Below are positions 38,305 to 46,214 of a stretch of DNA of 64,000 nucleotides, piece by piece. The stretch lies in the NCBI RefSeq assembly GCF_000420165.1, contig NZ_ATUK01000013.1, positions 186,001-250,000 on the forward strand, given 5' to 3'. Under the pieces are notes generated by a model. It had not been told where the DNA came from, did no database searches, and saw only the letters and a list, made by a program, of their open reading frames with translations. Positions within the stretch are counted from its first letter, which is position 1, and each line of letters begins with the position of its first letter. The DNA is from Thioalkalivibrio sp. AKL19. Lineage in GTDB: Bacteria > Pseudomonadota > Gammaproteobacteria > Ectothiorhodospirales > Ectothiorhodospiraceae. Position numbers and translations under genes: made by a program.

Positions 38305-40677
38305 CTACCAGTGGATCGCGTCCCCTGACGCGGGGTTGCACCCCTCCGGCCCGCGCGACGGCGGGCGCGACGCAGGCCGCCAGAGCCGCCGCTGGCGGGC
38401 ACGATGCCCGGGCGCCACCTCCAGTTCCGAATTCGCCTCCAGCCGCAATGCGCCGTGCAGCCCGGTTTCCTGCAGTGGGACGCAGGCGGAGCCCAGCCGC
38501 TCCCGCACCTCGGCGGCCAGACCCCGCCCCCTCGCATCCGTACTCGCCCACGCCAAACGCGGCCGGGCGTCCTCCAGCCACCCGCGGCTCAAACTGTCGC
38601 CACCGGCCCCGCGCGGCAGCACCAGCAGATCGCTGGCACGCCTTTCCGGCAAACCTCGCATCAGCACCGCTTCGCCCAGCCCGCCCAGGCCGCCGGTCAG
38701 CAACAACCGGACACCGCCGGCCGTCTCCACCTTCAGGACGCAGGAGGCGGACGAGCTCCCATCCCAGCCGGCCGGTGGGTGCAACACTTCGAATCGCACG
38801 CCGTCCCAGTGCCAGCGCTCCCCCGCCTCGCAGGCCCGTTCGTGGTCACCGTCCGGGACCCGGCGCAAAGTCTCCGCCACCGGCATGGCCGCCCGGACAC
38901 CGTCCGCACCTCCGGTATGCGCGGCATGCTCATGACTGAGGATCAGCCTGTCCAGGTGCCGCACACCCTCGGCTCGCAGCGCCGGGGCCACGATCTGTTC
39001 CCCCGCGCTGAAGCCCCCTTCACGCCCGGGGCCCGCGTCAAACAGCAGATTGTGATGCCGTGTCTGCAGCACCATCGCCTGGCCATTCCCGACATCCAGC
39101 AACAGCGCCCTCACCGCACCCGCTTCGAGATCGGGGCGCATCGGCAGGATCAGCGCAACGCCCGCGAGCAGGACCCAGATCCCTGCCCGGCGCGACCGGG
39201 GCTGCAGGGCCATCACGACGGCAAGCGCCCCCAGCAGACTCGCGGCAAGGGGAACCCGCCGCTCGTCGACCAGCACGGGCAACCCCGACAGTCCATCCAG
39301 TACGACGACGAGCAGCGCCAGCACCGCATCGCCCGCCTGCAGGAACGGCTGTCCCAGCGGTGCCCACAAGGCCGCCAGTCCGGCCCCCACCAGCAACACA
39401 GGCAGGACCAGCAGGCTGATCACCGGTACCGCCACCAGGTTGGCAAGTGGCGCTACCCAGGAGCCCAACTGGAACCAGGCCAGGCTCAGCGGGAGCATCG
39501 CCAGGGCGAGCAAGACCTGGATGCTCCCGGCCTCGCGCCAGCCGGGGCGGCCGGCACGTCCCTGCAACAGCACCAGGATCACCGCGACGGCCCCGAAGGA
39601 GAACCAGAACCCCGGGGCCAGTACACTCGCTGGCTGCCACAGCACGACCGCGATGGCGGCCAGCATCAAGCCCCGCCACGCAAACGCTTCGCGCCGCCAC
39701 AGCAACGCGGCCATGAATGCGACGAGCATGATCAGTGCCCGCTGCGTCGGGATGCTGAAACCGGCCAGTGCTGCGTAGATTGCGGCGCCCGCCAGACTGG
39801 CCAGCGCCATGAAGGCCGCCTTGCGCATTCGCCGTTGCACAGGGACCAGTCCCCGCCAGACCCCGGCGGCCAGCAGCCCGACAAACCCGGCGACCAGGCC
39901 CACATGCAGCCCGGAGATCGCCATCAGGTGGTTGGTTCCGGTGCGCAGGAACGCCTGCCATTCGGACCGGGTCATCGCCTGGCGATCCCCGATCAACAGG
40001 GCCTGTACCAGCCCCGGATGGCGCAACTCCGGAGTGGCGGCTTCCAGGCGCTCGCGCAACCACGCCCGCGTCCCATGGAGACGGGCCCGCCAGGGAACGG
40101 CCGGTTCCGCCGCCGGCACATCACCCAGAACCTCGATGTCGAGCAACGTGGCGGAGCCATGCAACCCTTCGCGGTAATACCACCCGGCCCGGTCAAAACC
40201 ACCCGGGTTCGCAGGCCCCGTCGCGGGGCGCAGGCGCAGCCGCATGACACCCCGGGTGCCGGGTGCCACCGACCGCCGGGCCGGATACGCGGACACCAGC
40301 AACTCCTGGGCACGGAAACCCTCGGGCGCCGCCAGGGTCGACTCCACCGCAATCCGGAAACGGCTGCGGTGCCCGGCGTGTTCCGGCAGACTGGTAACGG
40401 TGGCCCGCACCGTGACTTCCTCGCCTGCGAGCGAAGGTGCCAGGGAACGGTCGAGCCACTCGGTCGACGTCGCGAAAACCAGTGCCCAGGCGACCAGCAC
40501 GCCCAGGGACGCGGTCCATGCGCACGTCGCGCGAATACCGAGCCATCGCAGCCCGGCCGCCGCAGTCATGGTGATTAGTACCAGGAGCACCACGAGACCG
40601 GGCGTCAGCGCGAGCGGCTCCGGGAGCCGGTGCAACCCCCAGGTCGTGACGAGCAGCCCGAGCGCGAAGCCCGTCAC
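38305..40677 (-). CDS. comEC: ComEC/Rec2 DNA-uptake channel protein
   Basis: This inner-membrane protein of about 790 residues carries a single DNA strand into the cytoplasm during transformation. An N-terminal pair of helices and soluble OB-like domain are followed by the competence core (NHLMAISGLHVGLVAGFVGLL), many further helices, and a C-terminal metallo-beta-lactamase-like domain (LLLDVGNGQAMVLQT, LILSHEHAAHTGG, LLLTGGLG). The lactamase domain has SHEHAAHTGG where many members have SHxDxDHxGG. Start is uncertain; GTG at 40677, with GGGAG before it, gives a normal length and avoids overlap with the divergent DUF2062 gene. mtnA follows. Confidence 0.88.
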   Translation of the reverse strand: MTGFALGLLVTTWGLHRLPEPLALTPGLVVLLVLITMTAAAGLRWLGIRATCAWTASLGVLVAWALVFATSTEWLDRSLAPSLAGEEVTVRATVTSLPEHAGHRSRFRIAVESTLAAPEGFRAQELLVSAYPARRSVAPGTRGVMRLRLRPATGPANPGGFDRAGWYYREGLHGSATLLDIEVLGDVPAAEPAVPWRARLHGTRAWLRERLEAATPELRHPGLVQALLIGDRQAMTRSEWQAFLRTGTNHLMAISGLHVGLVAGFVGLLAAGVWRGLVPVQRRMRKAAFMALASLAGAAIYAALAGFSIPTQRALIMLVAFMAALLWRREAFAWRGLMLAAIAVVLWQPASVLAPGFWFSFGAVAVILVLLQGRAGRPGWREAGSIQVLLALAMLPLSLAWFQLGSWVAPLANLVAVPVISLLVLPVLLVGAGLAALWAPLGQPFLQAGDAVLALLVVVLDGLSGLPVLVDERRVPLAASLLGALAVVMALQPRSRRAGIWVLLAGVALILPMRPDLEAGAVRALLLDVGNGQAMVLQTRHHNLLFDAGPGREGGFSAGEQIVAPALRAEGVRHLDRLILSHEHAAHTGGADGVRAAMPVAETLRRVPDGDHERACEAGERWHWDGVRFEVLHPPAGWDGSSSASCVLKVETAGGVRLLLTGGLGGLGEAVLMRGLPERRASDLLVLPRGAGGDSLSRGWLEDARPRLAWASTDARGRGLAAEVRERLGSACVPLQETGLHGALRLEANSELEVAPGHRARQRRLWRPASRPPSRGPEGCNPASGDAIHW

Positions 40678-40823
40678 GGCCGGGCTCCCGGCAACCGCGA
40701 CACGACACGGTCCGCGATCGGCGCGGCAGCCGGCACAAGCAGCCGGCGGCCAAAATCGGCGAGAATGAACGGCCCAGGCGCGGTCACGAGACCGCACGAG
40801 ATGCAGCATCGGCAACCCGGCAC

Positions 40824-41417
40824 ATGGCAAGACACATCATCAAGAAGATGTTTCCCGGCATGGAACACATGCGCGGGCACAAGGCGCTCGCCCCGCTGGG
40901 GCCGCGGCTGGGGTCGCCGGATCTGTGGCATTTGAACCGCCGCTCCGTGGCTGGTGCGTTTGCCGTCGGGCTCTTCGTGACCTTCCTGCCACTGCCCATG
41001 CAGATGCTGATTGCGGCCGCCGTGGCGGTGGTGGTCCGCGTGAATCTGCCGATTTCGGTGATCCTGGTCTGGATCTCCAACCCGATCACCATGCCGCCCA
41101 TGTTGTATCTGGCCTACACGATCGGGCGCAAGCTCCTGGACGAACCCCGCCGCGACATCCACCTGGACTGGAGCTGGGAATGGTTCACCACGGAGCTACT
41201 GACCATCTGGCAGCCCCTGCTGCTGGGCAGCGTGCTGCTCGGTTCGGCAGCCAGTCTCTCGGGGTATTTGCTTGTGCGTTTCCTGTGGCGCCTGAACGTG
41301 GTCCAGCGCGTGCGCAGCCGCCGCTACCTGCGACGCCTGCGCAAGGAAATGGCGGAACGCGAAGCGGCGCGTCGGCGGGAGACGCGCACGCCGGAGGATC
41401 GGGACCCGGGCCCGTAA
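40824..41417 (+). CDS. DUF2062 family membrane protein
   Basis: This 197-residue protein is of unknown function. The DUF2062 core has HLNRRSVAGAFAVGLFVTFLP-type residues, a first hydrophobic helix (MLIAAAVAVVVRVNLPISVIL) and a second (LLLGSVLLGSAASLSGYLLVRF). WISNPITMPPMLYLAYTIGR is the family hallmark. The C-terminus is highly charged. It diverges from comEC and converges on lolD. Confidence 0.85.
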   Translation: MARHIIKKMFPGMEHMRGHKALAPLGPRLGSPDLWHLNRRSVAGAFAVGLFVTFLPLPMQMLIAAAVAVVVRVNLPISVILVWISNPITMPPMLYLAYTIGRKLLDEPRRDIHLDWSWEWFTTELLTIWQPLLLGSVLLGSAASLSGYLLVRFLWRLNVVQRVRSRRYLRRLRKEMAEREAARRRETRTPEDRDPGP

Positions 41418-41428
41418 GTCTGCTCCGG

Positions 41429-41457
41429 CCGGCTCCCCGGCCCAGCCGGGAGGCCGG
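41429..41457. terminator. Hairpin between convergent DUF2062 and lolD genes
   Basis: Two 13-base arms (CCGGCTCCCCGGC and GCCGGGAGGCCGG) with two mismatches enclose a 3-base loop in the 42-base gap. There is no clear T run on either side, so termination is inferred from place and structure. Confidence 0.4.
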
Positions 41458-41459
41458 GT

Positions 41460-42179
41460 CTATGGGTGGACGGCCAGCTGCCCGTCGAAGGGTTCCTGCT
41501 CGAGGTGACCCTTGACCAGCTGGACCGAACGATCCAGCTCGCGTGCGAGGGTGATGTCGTGGGTCACCAGGGCCAGGGCGGTGCCAGTGGAACGGTTCAT
41601 GGCGCGGAGCAGATCGAACACCTGCGCTGCCCGCTCCTGGTCCAGGTTTCCGGTCGGCTCGTCCGCCAGGATGGCCGAGGGGCGCGTCACCAGCGCCCGG
41701 GCGATCGCGACCCGCTGGCGTTCGCCGCCGGAGAGCTCCGCCGGCTTGTGCTCCAGGCGGTGTCCCAGATCGACCTGCTCCAGCCAGTGACGTGCCTCTT
41801 CCCGCGCCTTGCGGTTGGACTGCCCGCGGATCAGCAGCGGCAGCGCCACGTTCTCGGCGGCCGTCAGCTCGGGCAGCAGGTGATGAAACTGGTAGACAAA
41901 CCCGAGATGCTGATTGCGCAGGTGCCCGCGCCTGGCCTCGCTCATGCGTGTCCAGTCCGTGCCCAGCAGCCGGACCTCGCCCGAAGTCGGGCGATCCAGC
42001 CCCCCCAGCAGGTGCAGCAGCGTGCTCTTGCCACTGCCCGAGGCACCGATGATCGCCGTCTGGTCCCCCGGCTGCAGGGCGAAATCGACCCCGCTGAGCA
42101 CGGCGACATCCAGCTTGCCGTCACGGAAGCGGCGTTCCAGCCCGATCGCTTCGAGCACCGGCGTATCGCGATCAGTCAT
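41460..42179 (-). CDS. lolD: Lipoprotein-releasing ABC transporter ATP-binding protein LolD
   Basis: This 239-residue ATPase powers extraction of outer-membrane lipoproteins from the inner membrane. Walker A is [20 protein letters not shown], the Q-loop is [13 protein letters not shown], the signature is [16 protein letters not shown], Walker B is [12 protein letters not shown], and the switch His is in [13 protein letters not shown] is specific to the LolD/MacB branch. It overlaps the permease gene by eight bases. Confidence 0.95.
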   Translation of the reverse strand: MTDRDTPVLEAIGLERRFRDGKLDVAVLSGVDFALQPGDQTAIIGASGSGKSTLLHLLGGLDRPTSGEVRLLGTDWTRMSEARRGHLRNQHLGFVYQFHHLLPELTAAENVALPLLIRGQSNRKAREEARHWLEQVDLGHRLEHKPAELSGGERQRVAIARALVTRPSAILADEPTGNLDQERAAQVFDLLRAMNRSTGTALALVTHDITLARELDRSVQLVKGHLEQEPFDGQLAVHP

Positions 42180-43422
42180 AGCGCAGCGCCTCCGCGGGCT
42201 GGGTCCGGGCCGCGCGCCAGGCCGGGAACAGCGTGGCCACCACCGTCAGCAGGAAGCCGAGAACCCCGACTCGGAGTACATCCGACAGCTTGAGTTCCGA
42301 CGGCAAGTCACTGATGTAATAAACCTCGGCGGAGAGGAATTCGACACCCGAGACACGCTCGATGAAGGGCACCACCACGTCGATATTCGCGGCCAGCGCC
42401 ACGCCGGCGATCGTCCCCAGCAGGATCCCGATCGCTCCGATCACAACTCCCTGGACCATGAAGATCACCATGACCCCGGCGGGCGACAGGCCGAGCGTTC
42501 GCAGGATGGCGATATCCCCCTGCTTGTCGGTCACCAGCATGATCAGCGTCGAGACAATATTGAAGGCCGCGACCGCCACGATTAGCGAGAGGATGATGAA
42601 CATGACCATCTTCTCCATCTGGATCGCGCGGAACAGGTTCGCGTGCTGACGAGTCCAGTCGGAAACCCGGAACAATCCGTCCAGCTGTGCGGCGACATCC
42701 CGCGCGACCACCCCCGCCTCCATCATGTCGGTCAGGCGCAGCCGCAGCCCGGTGACCTGCTCGCCCATCTGGAACACCGCCTGGGCGTCTTCCAGATGGA
42801 TAAATGCCGTGCCGCGGTCGTATTCGTACATCCCGACCTCGAACAGTCCGGACACCTCGAATCGCCGCATGCGCGGCATCACCCCGGCCGGTGATACCGA
42901 GGCCTGCGGGGCCATCAGGATGATCGAGTCCCCGATCCGAACGCGCAGCTCGGCCGCAAGCTCGCGACCGAGCACCACGCGGTAACGCCCCGCCTCCAGG
43001 CTCCCCAGTTCACCCTGCAGCATGTGCTCGCCGATACGCGCGACGCGTTCCTCTGCCGCGGGCTCCACACCACGGATCAGGGCTCCGGAGATGTTCCCGC
43101 GGGCACTCAGCATCGCCTCGCCCTGAACGTACGGCGCGGCCGCCACGACGCGGTCATCGATTTCGGGTGCCTCGCGCTGCAGGCGCTCCCAGTCCCGCAG
43201 GCCGCCATTGGCCTCGCGGATCGTCGCGTGTGATGCCATCCCGAGGATGCGCTCGCGCAGCTCGCGCTCGAAGCCGTTCATCACCGACAACACGGTAATC
43301 AGCGCCATCACCCCAAGGACCAGCCCGATGATCGACACCACCGAGATGAACGAGATGAAGTGATTGCGCCGCTTGGCGCGCGTGTAGCGCAGACCGATGG
43401 CGAGAGTCAGAGGGCGGAACAT
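42172..43422 (-). CDS. Lipoprotein-releasing ABC transporter permease (LolC/LolE family)
   Basis: This 416-residue permease has four membrane helices: one near the N-terminus ([26 protein letters not shown] region) and three C-terminal ([56 protein letters not shown]). The large periplasmic domain between them is where LolC meets LolA and LolE holds lipoprotein. Only one permease gene is present with lolD, pointing to a LolDF-type homodimeric arrangement rather than LolCDE, unless a second permease lies elsewhere. It diverges from the small exported-protein gene at 43543. Confidence 0.93.
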   Translation of the reverse strand: MFRPLTLAIGLRYTRAKRRNHFISFISVVSIIGLVLGVMALITVLSVMNGFERELRERILGMASHATIREANGGLRDWERLQREAPEIDDRVVAAAPYVQGEAMLSARGNISGALIRGVEPAAEERVARIGEHMLQGELGSLEAGRYRVVLGRELAAELRVRIGDSIILMAPQASVSPAGVMPRMRRFEVSGLFEVGMYEYDRGTAFIHLEDAQAVFQMGEQVTGLRLRLTDMMEAGVVARDVAAQLDGLFRVSDWTRQHANLFRAIQMEKMVMFIILSLIVAVAAFNIVSTLIMLVTDKQGDIAILRTLGLSPAGVMVIFMVQGVVIGAIGILLGTIAGVALAANIDVVVPFIERVSGVEFLSAEVYYISDLPSELKLSDVLRVGVLGFLLTVVATLFPAWRAARTQPAEALRYD

Positions 43423-43542
43423 CGCGAAATCATGCCAGAGATACGGGGTCGCGCCTATAGCCCGGGATGTCGCGCGCCGGGGGGAGGCACGGCGTCACAC
43501 TTGACGCTACCATGGTGCCATCCAGCAAACGGAGAGTTGGCC

Positions 43543-43908
43543 ATGCCAGGGAAACGCAACGCCTCGACCCCCACTCAGAACCCCCGCACACGGTGGCGCA
43601 GCCCTCTGCGCAACGCGGCGGGCGCCCTCGTGCTGGCGCTGTTGGGCGGTGCCATGGCCACCGCATCGGCCGACATCCTGCGCAGCCCGGACGGCGGCTT
43701 TACCGTGAAGGAACGTGAAGGCGTTCCGACGCGCGGGCAGAGCCAGTCCGCTGTCATCCGCCAGCATGGCGAGCCCGAAAAGCGCCATGCCACGGTGGGT
43801 GACCCGCCCATCACGCGCTGGGACTATGCCGGTTTCACCGTGGTCTTCGAGGGCGAGTACGTCCTGCACAGCGCCGTGCGCAACGGATCCAGCGCCGATC
43901 GTCCATGA
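43543..43908 (+). CDS. Small exported protein with BamE/SmpA-like short domain, function unknown
   Basis: This 121-residue protein begins with a basic segment and hydrophobic stretch (NAAGALVLALLGGAMATASA) that looks like a signal peptide. The mature part has SQSAVIRQHGEPEKRHATVGDP, ITRWDYAGFTVVFEGEYVL, a GxP-then-WxY pattern like that of BamE-type small periplasmic domains. I do not recognise a named function. A GGAGAG lies ten bases before the ATG. Its stop overlaps the agmatine deiminase start (ATGA), so the two are co-translated, yet no link to polyamines is visible in the sequence. Confidence 0.75.
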   Translation: MPGKRNASTPTQNPRTRWRSPLRNAAGALVLALLGGAMATASADILRSPDGGFTVKEREGVPTRGQSQSAVIRQHGEPEKRHATVGDPPITRWDYAGFTVVFEGEYVLHSAVRNGSSADRP

Positions 43909-44978
43909 GCACGGGCGAAACCGCCCCGGCATCGACGCAGCGCCGCCTTCCGGCCGAATGGGAAACGCAAGGCGCGATCCAGCTCACCTGGCCGCATGAC
44001 GGCACCGACTGGGCCCCGGTCCTGAACCGGGTGCACCCGGTGTTTGCGCTCATCGCGGCCAGCATCAGCCAGTTCGAACCGGTCATCATCGTGGCGCGTG
44101 ATCCCGAGCACATCGAGGAGATCTCGGGCTTTCTCGCCGAGACGGCCATCCGCCCCGACCGGCTCTGGTTCGCCCTCGCCCCCAGCAACGACACCTGGGC
44201 CCGCGACCATGGCGCAATCACCGTGTTCGACGGCGACCAGCCGCGCCTGCTGGACTTCACCTTCAATGGCTGGGGCGGCAAGTACCCGGCCGAACTGGAC
44301 GACGGGATTAACCGGGCACTGGCCAGTCAGGGGGTCTTCGGCAGCTGCGTGCCGGAACCCACCGGCCTGGTTCTCGAGGGCGGTTCCATCGAATCCGATG
44401 GTGCCGGGACCCTGCTGACCACCTCGCGCTGCCTCCTCTCCGGGACGCGCAACCCCGAGCTGGGCCGTCCGGGGATCGAACGATCGCTCGGACAATGGTT
44501 GGGCGCTGAGCGCATCCTCTGGTTGAACCATGGCCAGCTGGAAGGCGACGACACCGATGCCCATATCGACACGCTGGCGCGTTTCTGCGCCCCCGATACC
44601 ATCGCCTATGTCCAGTGCGACGATCCGCAGGATCCGCATTATCCCGAGCTGCTGGCGATGGAGCAGGAGCTGCAGGCCCTGCGCCAAGCCTCCGGCGAGC
44701 CCTACCGGCTGATCCCGCTGCCGTGGCCCGCCCCGATCGTCGAGGATGGACGCCGCCTGGCCGCGACCTACGCGAACTTCCTGATCCTGAACGGAGCGGT
44801 ACTCCTGCCGGTCTACGACGATACCGCCGACGCGGTGGCGCGGGATCGTCTCGCCGAGGCCTTCCCGGGCCGCGAGATCGTGGAGATCGACTGCCGGGCG
44901 ATCATCCGCCAGGGGGGCAGCCTGCACTGCCTGACCATGCAATACCCCGCGGCCGCCCTCGGTATACCGCAGGAATAA
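43905..44978 (+). CDS. aguA: Agmatine deiminase
   Basis: This 357-residue enzyme of the guanidine-modifying (PPAD) superfamily hydrolyses agmatine to N-carbamoylputrescine and ammonia. Family blocks are QLTWPHDGTDW, NDTWARDHGAI, NGWGGKY, LEGGSIESDGAGTLLTTSRC and GHQ-like NHGQLEGDDTDAHIDT with the catalytic His. The nucleophilic Cys is in QGGSLHCLTMQ near the C-terminus. The next gene, aguB, completes the route to putrescine; the gap is 21 bases. Confidence 0.95.
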   Translation: MSTGETAPASTQRRLPAEWETQGAIQLTWPHDGTDWAPVLNRVHPVFALIAASISQFEPVIIVARDPEHIEEISGFLAETAIRPDRLWFALAPSNDTWARDHGAITVFDGDQPRLLDFTFNGWGGKYPAELDDGINRALASQGVFGSCVPEPTGLVLEGGSIESDGAGTLLTTSRCLLSGTRNPELGRPGIERSLGQWLGAERILWLNHGQLEGDDTDAHIDTLARFCAPDTIAYVQCDDPQDPHYPELLAMEQELQALRQASGEPYRLIPLPWPAPIVEDGRRLAATYANFLILNGAVLLPVYDDTADAVARDRLAEAFPGREIVEIDCRAIIRQGGSLHCLTMQYPAAALGIPQE

Positions 44979-44999
44979 CCACGCAAGCGAGCCAGCCCC

Positions 45000-45896
45000 A
45001 TGTCCAGCACGACCCTGTCCGTCGCCCTCGTCCAGCACCGTGATGCCGGTAGTGTCGACGCCAACCTCGACGCCACCGCCACTGCGGTGGCCGAGGCCGC
45101 CGCGAAAGGCTCGCAACTGGTGGTGCTGGCCGAGCTGCATACCGGCCCCTACTTCTGTCAGACCGAGGACCTCGCCACCTTCGACACCGCGGAGGCAGTC
45201 CCCGGCCCCAGCTGCGAGCGCCTGGCCACCATCGCGCGGGAGAATGGCGTGGTCCTCGTCGGCTCGTTGTTCGAGCGTCGCGCCCCGGGGCTTTATCACA
45301 ACACCGCGGTGGTGTTCGAGCGCGACGGCCGTCTGCTTGGCACCTACCGCAAGATGCACATCCCGGACGACCCGGGGTACTACGAGAAGTATTACTTCAC
45401 CCCTGGCGATACGGGGTTCGTCCCGATCGACACCTCCGTCGGCCGACTCGGCGTGCTGGTTTGCTGGGACCAGTGGTATCCGGAGGCCGCGCGCATCATG
45501 GCCCTGTCCGGCGCCGAGGTCCTGATCTACCCGACGGCGATCGGCTGGGATCCGCAGGACACGGCGCAGGAACAGCAGCGCCAGCAGGAGGCCTGGATCA
45601 CCGTCCAGCGTGGCCACGCGGTGGCCAACAATCTGCCGGTGATCGCCTGCAACCGGACGGGCCACGAACCGGACCCTTCCGGTCAGTCATCCGGCGCCAC
45701 CTTCTGGGGGACCAGTTTCGTCGCCGGCCCCCAGGGCGAGATGCTGGCCCGGGCCGGCGAGGCCGAGCCCGAGATCCTCGTGGCCCGGCTGGATCGCGCG
45801 CGGACCGAGGCCGTGCGCCGCCAGTGGCCCTTCCTTCGCGACCGCCGCATCGACGCCTACGCCCCCATCCTGAATCGCTACATCGACCCCGACTGA
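45000..45896 (+). CDS. aguB: N-carbamoylputrescine amidase
   Basis: This 298-residue nitrilase-family amidase turns N-carbamoylputrescine into putrescine, CO2 and ammonia. The Glu-Lys-Cys triad is visible: Glu in VVLAELHTGPYFCQ, Lys in TYRKMHIPDDPGYYEKYYF, and C155 in GVLVCWDQWYPEAARIMAL. YEKYYFTPGD is typical of this amidase branch. With aguA it gives an arginine-decarboxylase-dependent polyamine route. Confidence 0.96.
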   Translation: MSSTTLSVALVQHRDAGSVDANLDATATAVAEAAAKGSQLVVLAELHTGPYFCQTEDLATFDTAEAVPGPSCERLATIARENGVVLVGSLFERRAPGLYHNTAVVFERDGRLLGTYRKMHIPDDPGYYEKYYFTPGDTGFVPIDTSVGRLGVLVCWDQWYPEAARIMALSGAEVLIYPTAIGWDPQDTAQEQQRQQEAWITVQRGHAVANNLPVIACNRTGHEPDPSGQSSGATFWGTSFVAGPQGEMLARAGEAEPEILVARLDRARTEAVRRQWPFLRDRRIDAYAPILNRYIDPD

Positions 45897-45940
45897 CACC
45901 GGGGCACGGCTATAGAGACCGCTTGGGACTCGGAGGAAAA

Positions 45941-46087
45941 CGATTCACAGGAAGACGCGAAGCTCGGAAGAGGGATAATGTTGGGGCCGCGGCAAGCCCC
46001 GCACCCATGGCACGCTTCCCGGTGAGCCAACGGGCCCAGCCCTTCCCCCCCAACTCCCTTCCCGTCTTCCAAACTTCCTGTAAATCG
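45941..46087. repeat. Intergenic inverted-repeat element upstream of mfd
   Basis: The 318 bases between aguB and mfd hold no gene. Imperfect arms of about 33 bases face each other: CGATTCACAGGAAG at 45941 and its counterpart CTTCCTGTAAATCG ending at 46087, both purine/pyrimidine-strand rich. Just after it, CTCCGTGAT CTCCGTGGT forms a 9-base tandem pair (46104-46121). The strand-biased composition is unlike coding DNA. I see no transposase; a small non-autonomous repeat is likely. Confidence 0.45.
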
Positions 46088-46128
46088 CCCGTGACCTGGA
46101 CCTCTCCGTGATCTCCGTGGTCAAGCCG

Positions 46129-46179
46129 CCCTTGACCCTCAAGGGACCACGCGCACCCGTCCGGCGGAATCCGTATAAT
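46129..46179 (+). promoter_or_regulatory. Palindrome and -10 element upstream of mfd
   Basis: A perfect 7-3-7 palindrome CCCTTGACCCTCAAGGG (46129-46145) is followed by TATAAT at 46174-46179, 36 bases before the mfd ATG. No good -35 is at the right spacing from TATAAT. The palindrome could be an operator, or the end of an upstream message. Confidence 0.4.
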
Positions 46180-46214
46180 CGCGGCCCTTTCCGCAGCCCC
46201 GACCGCACAGGCCC

